Source: Actinomycetota bacterium (GTDB taxonomy: Bacteria > Actinomycetota > Aquicultoria > Aquicultorales > Aquicultoraceae). Taken from it: a DNA stretch of 64,000 nt. Positions within the stretch are counted from its first letter, which is position 1, and each line of letters starts with the position of its first letter. Shown one piece after another: positions 45,957-54,443 of this stretch. Under the pieces are notes generated by a model. It was not told the origin of the DNA, ran no database searches, and saw only the letters and a program-made list of their open reading frames with translations. The position numbers and the translations under genes were made by a program. The stretch covers positions 2,501 to 66,500 of the forward strand of contig JAGXSZ010000030.1 in NCBI GenBank assembly GCA_018333515.1. Reading direction: 5' to 3'.

Positions 45957-46181
45957 AAATGCTCCTCCTCTATGCCCACCACGGTCGTCAACGATTCTAC
46001 AACTAACTATTTAAATTTATGTTTTCCCTTGCAGCCAAGCCTCAGCTTTGTGTGCGTACGCAGTCTATACCCAACTTTCAAAAAATAGAAGCTGAGCCGC
46101 AACGATTTTCGAGCTACAACAAATGGAAATCGCCGTTTATCCGGTTGTCATTTTGAACCGTAAACCACGGATTTTTGAGCT

Positions 46182-46604
46182 TTAAGACTTCATGATAGCG
46201 TTCGCTACGATTGGGCCTAAAACCCTCAACGGTTTTGGCAAAAGGAAATGTGATGCGATATCGACCGCTGCGCGAATGGCGACCCTCGTTATTTTTTCGT
46301 TGCCCTGATTGTTCGCGCAGCGCGAACAAGGGGAACCATGATACGTTTCAATAATGTGTGAGCTATCGATTTCGCCTTTAATTTCATCGAGGATATTGCC
46401 AATTTGCTCTATGAGAACTTTGCTTTCAATGTTTGACGTATTGAAAATTATTAGTATCCTCCCTGTTCGGGGATTAATATCCGACCTTATCACTCCCGTG
46501 ATCGCGTTGATTTTAATTGCTAGGAGTGAGCAGCTGTGTTTTTTTCCGATTAACTCGCGGCCTTCAAGCCTCAGGCGGCCTGGAGTTACGCTTACCGGTG
46601 CCAT
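46182..46604 (-). CDS. HMA2-like protein with PGRLRL motif
   Basis: 140 residues. VTPGRLRLEGREL at the N terminus repeats the PGRLRI motif of the ATPase N terminus. A ferredoxin-like fold (ITGVIRSDINPRTGRILIIF) follows, then CSRC near 94-97 and a C-terminal hydrophobic helix (HFLLPKPLRVLGPIVANAIM). HMA2-type proteins occur in metal-ATPase and ferrosome-like loci. Start ATG 46604 with GAGGAAAAAC upstream. It lies about 225 bases upstream of the ATPase operon, same strand. Confidence 0.75.
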   Translation of the reverse strand: MAPVSVTPGRLRLEGRELIGKKHSCSLLAIKINAITGVIRSDINPRTGRILIIFNTSNIESKVLIEQIGNILDEIKGEIDSSHIIETYHGSPCSRCANNQGNEKITRVAIRAAVDIASHFLLPKPLRVLGPIVANAIMKS

Positions 46605-46659
46605 CGTTTTTCCTCCTCAAAAGCATGGGTACTCCGATTCCAACTGAGATAATCGAGCT

Positions 46660-47178
46660 TTACGGCTCAAGCTTATCTCTAGATATATTATGAACAGCCG
46701 CGCGTATGTCCGCGCTGCCTGAGCCCTCTGACAGACCAACATCCGGCTGGTTGCATGTCGGGTTTATTTGCCTTCCCGCGCCACCAGGACTATGCGATGA
46801 TCTCTCTTGGCACCCGCAGCCCCCCGCGCAGCCGTGGGTCGAGCCGCCACCGCATCCGCAGCCTTGCTCGGCGCGGCACCGGCAGGCGGCGCGATTACTC
46901 TTCTTTAACTCAGCGATGCAATCTCTCACCGATGAGACACTGCAGTTATGGCTGCAAATCAAATTGATCTTGTTTTCTCTCGCCAACTTGTAGACGTGGC
47001 GAGCCGCTTTATGCGATATGAGATTGGTAAACAGAATAACGCCGTCGGTCTCCGCGATTTTCTTACAAAGCCCGACACTATATCGGGGAAATACTTTTAT
47101 GTGCAAATTTTCTTCCTCGGCAAGCTTGGGGTAATGTTGGTTCAACCTAGTCAAACCTCCTATAATCGCAACTGTCAT
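46660..47178 (-). CDS. DUF2325 protein with Cys-rich tail
   Basis: 172 residues. The N-terminal 95 residues fit DUF2325 (TVAIIGGLTRLNQHYPKLAEEENLHIKVFPR and VILFTNLISHKAARHVYKLARENKINLICSHNCSVSS). The rest is a tail with CRCRAEQGCGCGG and HGCAGGCGC, eight Cys and His in a short span, likely metal binding. DUF2325 proteins are thought to sense or bind ligands in metal or redox operons. Between a FeoA-like gene and the HMA2-like gene. Confidence 0.75.
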   Translation of the reverse strand: MTVAIIGGLTRLNQHYPKLAEEENLHIKVFPRYSVGLCKKIAETDGVILFTNLISHKAARHVYKLARENKINLICSHNCSVSSVRDCIAELKKSNRAACRCRAEQGCGCGGGSTHGCAGGCGCQERSSHSPGGAGRQINPTCNQPDVGLSEGSGSADIRAAVHNISRDKLEP

Positions 47179-47189
47179 ATCGTTCCTTT

Positions 47190-47429
47190 CTAAGCCGTGT
47201 CAGCGATTTCTACGGTAACTTCTTTAGCAAAGGAAAGTGGAAGCGTGATCAACGACTTGTTTTCGAGTTCGACCTCCACAAACTTTGGTTTACTATCGGG
47301 ATACCGGCAGATTACCCGCAAGTTGCTGCCCCGGCTCACCCCGGCTTTTATATACTTTAGGTTATCTTCCGCCCAGGAAACCGCTTTAACGTGACAACGA
47401 GTATATGTGGGAATATCCGCAAGCGACAT
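47190..47429 (-). CDS. FeoA-like SH3-domain protein
   Basis: 79 residues from ATG 47429, which has GAGGAGG upstream (frame open to 47480). LADIPTYTRCHVKAVSWAEDNLKYIKAGVSRGSNLRVICRYP is the strand pattern of FeoA/SH3-like domains that regulate ferrous iron transporters. FeoB is not in the window, so it may instead serve the metal ATPase or exporter. First gene after the Fur-like box. Confidence 0.7.
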   Translation of the reverse strand: MSLADIPTYTRCHVKAVSWAEDNLKYIKAGVSRGSNLRVICRYPDSKPKFVEVELENKSLITLPLSFAKEVTVEIADTA

Positions 47430-47540
47430 AATAAACCTCCTCGCAACCTTTAGCCCCACATTCCCCACCCCTCCAAGCAACTTTTCATTGAATTTCCGGG
47501 ATCCAATATGAGTTTAGTGATGCCAAACTGTTGATAATAT

Positions 47541-47559
47541 GAGAATGAGACTCAGTCTC
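47541..47559 (-). promoter_or_regulatory. Fur-like box upstream of the metal operon
   Basis: GAGAATGAGACTCAGTCTC matches 14 of 19 positions of the E. coli Fur consensus and contains the perfect palindrome GAGACT-C-AGTCTC. It lies about 110 bases upstream of the FeoA-like start, in the gap after fetB, where the promoter of the minus-strand metal genes should be. Confidence 0.6.
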
Positions 47560-47676
47560 TTCTCAAGAAAAATTATAACCGTCTCTTTTCAAGATGTCAA
47601 TAACTCTTGGAGTACATTTTTGGATGAGGCAAGACGCAGGTAGTTCAGATTACGGAGAAGCGATAGGCAAGTTGGT

Positions 47677-48453
47677 TTATCCGAGCAATATTTGCTCGGC
47701 CTTATTGAAGCACAGGCTTCGCGCAATAAACGCGACGATAATGCTGCCGATTGCGGTTGAGCCTACGAGCATCAACATAACTACAATCTGGTATTTTATC
47801 GACAAGATGGGGTCGACACCTGCCAGTATTTGCCCTGTCATCATTCCGGGCATAAACACAATGCCCACCGCCATCATCGAATTTGTCGATGGAATCATTC
47901 CCGCCTTAATCGCCTCCCTTGTAATCCGAGAGGTCGCTTCACGGTGATTTGCGCCGAGGCACAGGTAGAGTTCGACCTCATCGCGACTTTTTCGGATATC
48001 CGCGAATATCCGTTCGAGGGTGATGGCGATAGCGGTCATCGAGTTCCCAACGACCATGCCGCCGAGCGGAATGAAATACTGTGGTTTGTACCATGGCTCA
48101 ACCTGCACGACGAAGGCGGTCACGACAATCGTGACGAACATGTAGCTTGTGAACATGGATAGAAACGTCGGTACAAAATAGGGGATACTTCGTTCTTTTA
48201 CCCGGCTTCTTATGGTGAAGGCGGCGAAAACTATCATGCCTGTGAAGACAAATAAAATCAGGTAGAGGTTGTTGATCGCGAATATATATTTAAGGATGTA
48301 ACCGATCATGAATAGCTGGGCGAAGGTGCGAATCGTACCCCAGAAGATATCCCGCTCTAAGTCGAGTTGGAGGCGTATGGACGCAAGTCCCGCAATAATT
48401 ACAAAAATCAGGCTTATCAGCAGCTGCCCGTAGGTTATGTCTACAACACTCAT
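47677..48453 (-). CDS. fetB: FetB-like iron exporter permease (UPF0014)
   Basis: 258 residues with about seven membrane helices. QPQYFIPLGGMVVGNSMTAIAITLERIFADIRKSRDEVELYLCLGA and TREAIKAGMIPSTNSMMAVGIVFMPGMMTGQILAG are the hallmark of the YbbM/FetB family, which with FetA exports iron and protects against peroxide stress in E. coli. Its start overlaps the ATPase gene's end by 4 bases. Confidence 0.9.
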   Translation of the reverse strand: MSVVDITYGQLLISLIFVIIAGLASIRLQLDLERDIFWGTIRTFAQLFMIGYILKYIFAINNLYLILFVFTGMIVFAAFTIRSRVKERSIPYFVPTFLSMFTSYMFVTIVVTAFVVQVEPWYKPQYFIPLGGMVVGNSMTAIAITLERIFADIRKSRDEVELYLCLGANHREATSRITREAIKAGMIPSTNSMMAVGIVFMPGMMTGQILAGVDPILSIKYQIVVMLMLVGSTAIGSIIVAFIARSLCFNKAEQILLG

Positions 48454-49112
48454 CCCGCATGCTCCTCCAGGCCGTCTTGTTTAAGCGTATATCGCCGTGC
48501 TTGCATGTGCTTGGGCTTAAAATCCAGATGAGTGACCATGAGTATCGCCAAATTCTCTTCACCGGCCAGCCTCTCGACATACTCCTCGACGACTCGGCGC
48601 GAACCTTGGTCGAGAGCGGAGGTCGGTTCATCCAGCAGCAATGCCTTTGGTTCAAGTAGTAGCGCCCGTATAAAAGCGAGCCGCTGTCTTTGGCCGACCG
48701 AAAGGACCATGGCCTGGTCTGAGAGCGCGATATCGTTTAGTTTGAATTTACGGAGGAGGCCGATAAGGGTCTCATCGGTTGGCGGCTTAAGGCCTCTTAG
48801 TGACTCAAAGCCAAAGGGTAAGAGCAAGTTGTCCTTGACAGTGCCCTCGACCATGACCGGGGTCTGTTGTATGTAGCAGATTCGCCGTCGAAGTTCGACA
48901 ATTTTATAATCGGTTAACGGCCGTCCGTCTAGGTCGATCCGTCCGCTCGTCGGGTCGTTAAGCCGGTTTAAAAGCCGCAGCAGACTGGATTTACCGCTAC
49001 CCGAAGGCCCGCCTATGATTACCAGGTCGCCCGCGTCTACCTCCAGCGACACATTGCTAAATAACACACTAGCATTGAAGGTGAGCGAGATATCGATTAA
49101 CTCAAGCAACAT
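48450..49112 (-). CDS. fetA: FetA-like iron exporter ATPase
   Basis: 220 residues: Walker A GPSGSGKSS near 36, signature LSVGQRQRLAFIRAL near 143, Walker B ALLLDEPTSALD near 160. Together with the overlapping FetB gene this is a typical two-gene iron exporter. The block fits an iron-homeostasis theme with the adjacent P1B ATPase genes. Confidence 0.9.
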   Translation of the reverse strand: MLLELIDISLTFNASVLFSNVSLEVDAGDLVIIGGPSGSGKSSLLRLLNRLNDPTSGRIDLDGRPLTDYKIVELRRRICYIQQTPVMVEGTVKDNLLLPFGFESLRGLKPPTDETLIGLLRKFKLNDIALSDQAMVLSVGQRQRLAFIRALLLEPKALLLDEPTSALDQGSRRVVEEYVERLAGEENLAILMVTHLDFKPKHMQARRYTLKQDGLEEHAG

Positions 49113-49246
49113 GATTTATTCCCGCTTATCGGTTATCGGTTATCGGCGGCGGCTCGCTTCAGGATTGGCGTTCCTGTTCTAGATTGTAATCCATCAGCGG
49201 TTGTTTGTCCCGCACTCCTTGTAAGATAAATGAGAAGGGTTTCATA

Positions 49247-51457
49247 CTATAGGGCCCCTTCATCGAAAGCCTGTTCCAACGATTCCGTCAGATTCGAGCT
49301 GCGGCGCGCTATTATGTTTCTTACCGAATCATCGCGTTCGATGATTCGAACGAGGGCGTCGACCGCGATTTCATCGAGTTTGAATCCCCTGTCTTTCTTT
49401 AGCTCAACAAGGGCTTCCTCTATGCTGAGGGCTTTTCGGTAGGGGCGATCGGAGCACATCGCTTCGAAAGCATCCGCTACCGCGAGTATGCGCGCCTCCA
49501 GCGGTATGGCCTCCGCCTGCAGGCCATACGGATATCCCGAGCCATCGAGCCTTTCGTGATGGTACAGTATGGCCTTCAAGACCGGTTCGAGCTTCGTGCG
49601 CGTCAAAATTCGCTCGCCGAATATGGGGTGGAGCCTGATTTCCTGGAATTCCTCGTCGGTGAGCGCACCTTCTTTTTTTAGTATGTTATCGGGAATACCG
49701 ATTTTTCCCACGTCATGGAGGAGGCCCGCGATACGCAAGTGCTCGATACGAGGGTGGGAAAGCGCAAGCTCATGGCCGATCAATGTGGCAAACGAGGCGA
49801 CATGTTCAGAGTGACTATGTGTATACTGGTCTTTTGCGTCCACAGCGGCGGCAAGCGCGTGAAGCGTGTCGATATAGTACGCTTCTTCGATGAGCCATTT
49901 ATCTTCTTCAGCTACCGGCCCATACAATTCCTCACCGTCATATATTAACGTCAGGTTTTTACCTTTGCGCTTGGCTTTATACATAGCCGTGTCGGCCGCC
50001 CCTATAAGGCTGTCTTTGTCTAGCGCATGGTCTGGGAATGTGGCTATACCTAAACTTATAGTTATTCTCCCGATATCTTCGAGTGTCTTCGAGTTGATGT
50101 CCAGGCGGAGTCGCTCGGCAACACTATAAGCGTCATTTGAAGGTGTTTCGGGAAGGATTATAGCGAATTCCTCGCCACCGATGCGACATGCTATATCGGT
50201 ATCGCGGATAGATGCGCGCATCCGCTCCGCCAGCATCCGCAGCGCGTCATCGCCTTTTTTGTGACCGAAGGTGTCGTTGATCTTCTTGAAGTCGTCGATG
50301 TCGGTCACGATTATACTTAGAGGTCGACGGCATCGGTAAACCCGGTCTATCTCGCCGGCCAGGCCATCGTGGAAGTAGCGGTGGTTGAACAAGCCCGTCA
50401 GTCCATCGGTATATGCTTTTTCCTCCAATAGTAAGCGGTTGCGCTCTAGAGAATCGCTCATAATATTGAAACTTGTCGCAAGCTCGTCTATCTCTTTGAT
50501 TCTCGTATAATCGATACGCTGTTTATAGTTGCCTTCGGCGATCATTCGGGCTCGTTTCGACATCAGCCTGAGCGATTTCGAGATGTTCGACGCTACCAGA
50601 TATGATGCTATCAGCAATATTAGGAGTGTGCCGAAATTGACCGCAAGAACCGTTAGCGTGTTGCGCTTCTTCGCTTCGACATTGTCGCTTGTCGAGATAA
50701 GCGCATAGATATAGGCTTTGTTTCCGCCATCTGTTTCTATCTCGACCCTATCGAGGATGTAGTTAGACCCCTGTGCGATCATGCCGTCGGAAAAAGGACG
50801 GAAATGGTTCTCGTCGAAACTGTGTTTGAGTGTTGTGTCAACCGCGCGCGGCGATGACCCGGCAAGCAGGTTGCCGTATTCTATGACAATCTCGCCGCCG
50901 GTTTTTTCCTTTATTCGCGCCAGAAACGCCTGGTCGATTCGATTGCCGGCCACGATATATCCGATTACGCGCCCGTTTTCAAGCTTGACGGGGGCGACGG
51001 CGTTTATCCAGACGGTGTCCCTGTTGCGGACGAAGAGTGAGAACCGTTCGGCTCCGCTATCAATGCTGAACAACGTCCTATGCGCGTCCATCTCCGGTCC
51101 CACATGGGCGAGGTCGTTGCCGTTTTCGTCGACCGCTCTTATGCAATCGACGACAAAGATGCTTTTGGATAGCTGAAGCTCCTCTACGAGCAAGTGCTTA
51201 TTCCGCCGTTCAATGCTTTCGCGTACGACCGAGCTGTTCGCGAGCACCGCGGTTTCAGGGACGAGGTGATGCTCCGCTCCGTGGAATTCCTCTTTGATGA
51301 TATAGCGCGATCGCTCAATAGTTCGAATCGTGGTTGCGCGAGATTGCTCTTCTATTAGGCTCAGGGTCGAGAGTAAGGTCAACACCGTTCCTATTAGCGA
51401 GATGATGATTATGGGCAGGAGTATTTTTTTGCCGATGTCCAGGCTCTGATAATTCAT
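49247..51457 (-). CDS. Membrane GGDEF and HD-GYP protein with Cache-type sensor
   Basis: 736 residues. Helix (about 12-32), extracellular Cache-like domain (about 35-270), second helix, HAMP (about 290-345), GGDEF domain with an intact CRIGGEEFAIIL motif (near 450) and a C-terminal HD-GYP domain: HSEHVASFATLIG, LLHDVGKIGIPDN and HHERLDGSGYPYGL. It can in principle both make and degrade cyclic di-GMP; which prevails cannot be told. A second HD-GYP gene follows 5 kb on. Confidence 0.93.
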   Translation of the reverse strand: MNYQSLDIGKKILLPIIIISLIGTVLTLLSTLSLIEEQSRATTIRTIERSRYIIKEEFHGAEHHLVPETAVLANSSVVRESIERRNKHLLVEELQLSKSIFVVDCIRAVDENGNDLAHVGPEMDAHRTLFSIDSGAERFSLFVRNRDTVWINAVAPVKLENGRVIGYIVAGNRIDQAFLARIKEKTGGEIVIEYGNLLAGSSPRAVDTTLKHSFDENHFRPFSDGMIAQGSNYILDRVEIETDGGNKAYIYALISTSDNVEAKKRNTLTVLAVNFGTLLILLIASYLVASNISKSLRLMSKRARMIAEGNYKQRIDYTRIKEIDELATSFNIMSDSLERNRLLLEEKAYTDGLTGLFNHRYFHDGLAGEIDRVYRCRRPLSIIVTDIDDFKKINDTFGHKKGDDALRMLAERMRASIRDTDIACRIGGEEFAIILPETPSNDAYSVAERLRLDINSKTLEDIGRITISLGIATFPDHALDKDSLIGAADTAMYKAKRKGKNLTLIYDGEELYGPVAEEDKWLIEEAYYIDTLHALAAAVDAKDQYTHSHSEHVASFATLIGHELALSHPRIEHLRIAGLLHDVGKIGIPDNILKKEGALTDEEFQEIRLHPIFGERILTRTKLEPVLKAILYHHERLDGSGYPYGLQAEAIPLEARILAVADAFEAMCSDRPYRKALSIEEALVELKKDRGFKLDEIAVDALVRIIERDDSVRNIIARRSSNLTESLEQAFDEGAL

Positions 51458-51821
51458 CTTGTTGGATTGTAGTTATTATTGAAAAAACGCACGTAAACCT
51501 CGATTCACCGGCTGTATCTATCGAAATATTTCTAAGCGGCGGTCTAATTGACTATCGACCGGAAACGCCCTTCGGATTAGTTAAATGTCCAATGTCGGCG
51601 GCGAAATTAAGCCGGGGGCGGGCGGGGTTCAACATGGTATTTACGCGGTGGAAGTATGGCACATGCGGAATCCGGTGATTTTGCGCGCTCGTTGCGCCCG
51701 GATGGAGCGGCACTGAAGTGAAGCGCATCTAATCTCTTGTAGCTAGGTGATAGAAGTACGGGCGGCAGGGCATAATATATATGAGTCGTGAAGCCATCGT
51801 ATGTTGTGGGGGTGAGAGCAG
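51458..51821. other. Intergenic region between divergent genes
   Basis: No gene supported. It separates the minus-strand GGDEF gene from the plus-strand GMC operon and must hold both promoters; CATAATATATATG at about 51770-51782 is a possible -10 area. GGGGGTGAG precedes TTG 51822. Confidence 0.4.
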
Positions 51822-52214
51822 TTGTCCATCGGTGCGCCACTCGAGCTATGGGTGCTTATAATATCGATCGCCTTGCTCTCGTTGCTCTGGGGGCAAGTGT
51901 TGATAATGCATTATCGCGGGTCGTTCTACCATCTATTGATGTGGGAACCGGTCGTGTTGATACCGATAGTCGTCGTCGCGGGTTTGGTCGCTTTGGTCTT
52001 GCGCGGAATCGCGCTCGACGTCTTCGCTATATTGGCGGCCCTGACCTTTCTTGCCGGCTTGGCGGGGACTGTTCTTCACGTCAGGGGCGTTAGGCGTCGT
52101 GTCGGGGGATGGAATCTCGACAACATCATGGTCGGCCCGCCCGTCTTCTTTCCGCTATGTCTCAGTCTTATTAGCCTCGCGGGTATTGTCGCCGGCGTCT
52201 TTTGGAGGTATTAA
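51822..52214 (+). CDS. Small membrane protein upstream of gluconate-dehydrogenase-like pair
   Basis: 130 residues from TTG 51822 with GGGGGTGAG upstream. Four hydrophobic helices: ELWVLIISIALLSLLWGQVLI, VVLIPIVVVAGLVALVL, VFAILAALTFLAGLAGTVLHV and PVFFPLCLSLISLAGIVAG. No family recognised. It overlaps the next gene by 13 bases, so it is coupled to it. It could anchor the GMC complex to the membrane in place of the usual cytochrome subunit; this is a guess from context. Confidence 0.7.
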   Translation: MSIGAPLELWVLIISIALLSLLWGQVLIMHYRGSFYHLLMWEPVVLIPIVVVAGLVALVLRGIALDVFAILAALTFLAGLAGTVLHVRGVRRRVGGWNLDNIMVGPPVFFPLCLSLISLAGIVAGVFWRY

Positions 52215-52807
52215 TGGAGGGCTATCCGGGCTATAAGGTCATCGACGGAGAAGATTCATGGGATTCCAAAACAAGGTTCGTCGTTGAGCGCAGGGTAGGC
52301 ATTATCCCAAAGCCCTTGTTTTTTGACCCCGATGAGGTGAGGACGCTCGAGGCCGCCGCCGCGCGTCTGCTGCCCCAGTCGCGGAAGGAACCGATTCCGA
52401 TAGTGCCGTTTGTCGATGAGAAATTGGCGAGAAACGTGACCGACGGCACACGATATGAGAATATGCCCCCTATGCGTGAATTCTGGAGGCTATTTGTCGC
52501 GACTCTCGACGAAGAAGCCCGGATCCGCCATGAAAAGCGCTTTGACGCGCTGGGGGAAGAAACTCAGGATACGGTGCTCGGTGCGATTCTGAAAGGCGAG
52601 ACGCACTCGCTTTCCTGGCGGAAGATACCCGCTCGCCCGGCCTTTGAGCAAATCGTCTCGACGGTGGCCGCCATCTATTATGCGCACCCGAGCGCATGGA
52701 GTGAGATAGGGTGGGGCGGGCCAAAATATCCCGGGATATATGTAAGGGTGCGGTGCGGGCGCAAAGACCCCGAAGAGGCGGGCGAGGTCGGCCATGTCCG
52801 CGACTAA
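52202..52807 (+). CDS. Gluconate 2-dehydrogenase subunit 3-like protein
   Basis: 201 residues: FDPDEVRTLEAAAARLLP and the helical MREFWRLFVATLDEEARI-type layout match the gamma (subunit 3) family that accompanies GMC dehydrogenases and carries them to the periplasm. No twin-arginine signal is seen in the N terminus here. It overlaps the GMC gene by 14 bases, ATG 52794 falling inside it. Confidence 0.78.
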   Translation: MEVLMEGYPGYKVIDGEDSWDSKTRFVVERRVGIIPKPLFFDPDEVRTLEAAAARLLPQSRKEPIPIVPFVDEKLARNVTDGTRYENMPPMREFWRLFVATLDEEARIRHEKRFDALGEETQDTVLGAILKGETHSLSWRKIPARPAFEQIVSTVAAIYYAHPSAWSEIGWGGPKYPGIYVRVRCGRKDPEEAGEVGHVRD

Positions 52808-54341
52808 CGCCGGGCATGTAGATGTTGTCATAGTGGGTGTGGGAGCTGCCGGCGCCGTGCTCGCGGCTAAGCTGGCGCGCGCCGGGCTATCGGTGGTCGC
52901 CCTGGAGGCGGGCGCGCACCGGGATTCGGAGGATTTCGCTAGCGACGAACTCTCAATGCTCTATGAACTCTTCTGGCTCGATGAGCGAATCAGTGGCGGC
53001 CGCGACCCTATCGAACTCGGATGGCCGAATTCGGGGCGCGGCGTCGGTGGCGGCACCGTTCACTTTGTCGGGTATGCCCTTCGCTTTCATGAAGACGACT
53101 TTCGAACGAAGACCGTCGATGGCGTTGGCGAAGACTGGCCTATCAGCTATCGGGACTTGGAGCCGTATTACGCTGAGGTCGAGCGGTTCAACCAGGTCTC
53201 CGGTCCAACCTTTTTTCCGTGGGGTCCATATCAGGGGCCCTTCCCTAAAAGAAGCCATGAGCAGTCTTGCATGCACGATACCTTCCGGCGCGGCTGTGCG
53301 CGAATCGGAGCGCGTTCAACCGCCGGGCCGATGTTTATCATAACGAGCCCCACAAAAGACCGTAAACCCTGCACATATCGGGGTTTCTGCAAGTTCGGAT
53401 GCAAGCCGAAAGCTAAATCGAGCACCCTTGTCACCTATGTTCCCGAGGCCCTAAGGCATGGCGCGACAATTCTTCCAAACGCTATGGTCACAAGGGTAAA
53501 TATCGGCAAAACGGGCAGAGTCGAGAGCGTGACCTATGTCCATAAGGGTAGGGAATTCGAGCAACAAGGCGATACCTTTATTCTCTCGGCGTATTCGGTA
53601 GAGACCGTGCGTTTGCTCTTACACTCGACATCGGCGAGCTTTCCCGATGGGCTTGCCAATTCTTCCGGTGTCGTCGGTAAATTCTTGATGGTTCACTCCG
53701 CCGACTTCGTTATCGGCAAGTACGATGCGATGATAAGGCAATACCGGGGTCCGCAAGGATTAGCTTTGACCCAGGAGTGGTACTCGCGAAAACCGAACGA
53801 CGGCTTTGCGCGCGCCTACACGATCGAGACCGAGACTTTGCAGCCAATCGAGTTTTCGAAGGCGTTAATACGGGGGAAAGGCCTGTGGGGCCGGCGCCTT
53901 GTCGATGAGATGCGAGATTATAATCATTACGCGAGCTTCGGCATTGTCGGTGAGTGCCTGCCGAGCGAGAACAATACCGTAACCCTCTCGGACGAATTGG
54001 ACGAATTCGGGATTCCAAGAGCTAAAGTGACCTATTCGTATCTCGACAACGACAAGAAGATAATCGAGCACTCTGTTCGCAAGTGCGAAGAGATACATGC
54101 CGCCGCGGGAGCGGTCGAGACCTTTCAATACCCGGGGTCGGCGCACTTACTCGGGACATGCAGGATGGGCGACGACCCCGGGACATCCGTCGTAGATAAA
54201 TGGTGCCGCGCGCATGATGTAGAGAACCTTTATGTCTGTGACGGCAGCGTTTTCACTACCGGGGCCGGCGTCAATCCGACTCTTACGATAGAAGCGCTCG
54301 CCGCACGGACTGCCGATTATATAATTGAGACGAAAAAGTGA
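52794..54341 (+). CDS. GMC-type FAD-dependent oxidoreductase
   Basis: 515 residues: FAD motif VVIVGVGAAGAVLAAKLARAGLSVVALEAG (GXGXXG) near 10-40, LGWPNSGRGVGGGTVHFVGYALRF and the C-terminal GTCRMGDDPGTSVVD, VYVCDGSVF and GVNPTLTIEALAAR. It belongs to the gluconate/sugar dehydrogenase group rather than soluble oxidases. The pair with a subunit-3 gene suggests a membrane dehydrogenase feeding electrons to the quinone pool or a cytochrome; no cytochrome subunit is adjacent. Substrate unknown. Confidence 0.88.
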   Translation: MSATNAGHVDVVIVGVGAAGAVLAAKLARAGLSVVALEAGAHRDSEDFASDELSMLYELFWLDERISGGRDPIELGWPNSGRGVGGGTVHFVGYALRFHEDDFRTKTVDGVGEDWPISYRDLEPYYAEVERFNQVSGPTFFPWGPYQGPFPKRSHEQSCMHDTFRRGCARIGARSTAGPMFIITSPTKDRKPCTYRGFCKFGCKPKAKSSTLVTYVPEALRHGATILPNAMVTRVNIGKTGRVESVTYVHKGREFEQQGDTFILSAYSVETVRLLLHSTSASFPDGLANSSGVVGKFLMVHSADFVIGKYDAMIRQYRGPQGLALTQEWYSRKPNDGFARAYTIETETLQPIEFSKALIRGKGLWGRRLVDEMRDYNHYASFGIVGECLPSENNTVTLSDELDEFGIPRAKVTYSYLDNDKKIIEHSVRKCEEIHAAAGAVETFQYPGSAHLLGTCRMGDDPGTSVVDKWCRAHDVENLYVCDGSVFTTGAGVNPTLTIEALAARTADYIIETKK

Positions 54342-54443
54342 CGGCGACACTTCTTACCCAAACTACCGCTCTCAGGGCAAAGCAATTAAAGGATTCCGCA
54401 CGTAAAGCCGATAGCCTATGCAATACTAAGAGAATAACGTTGG

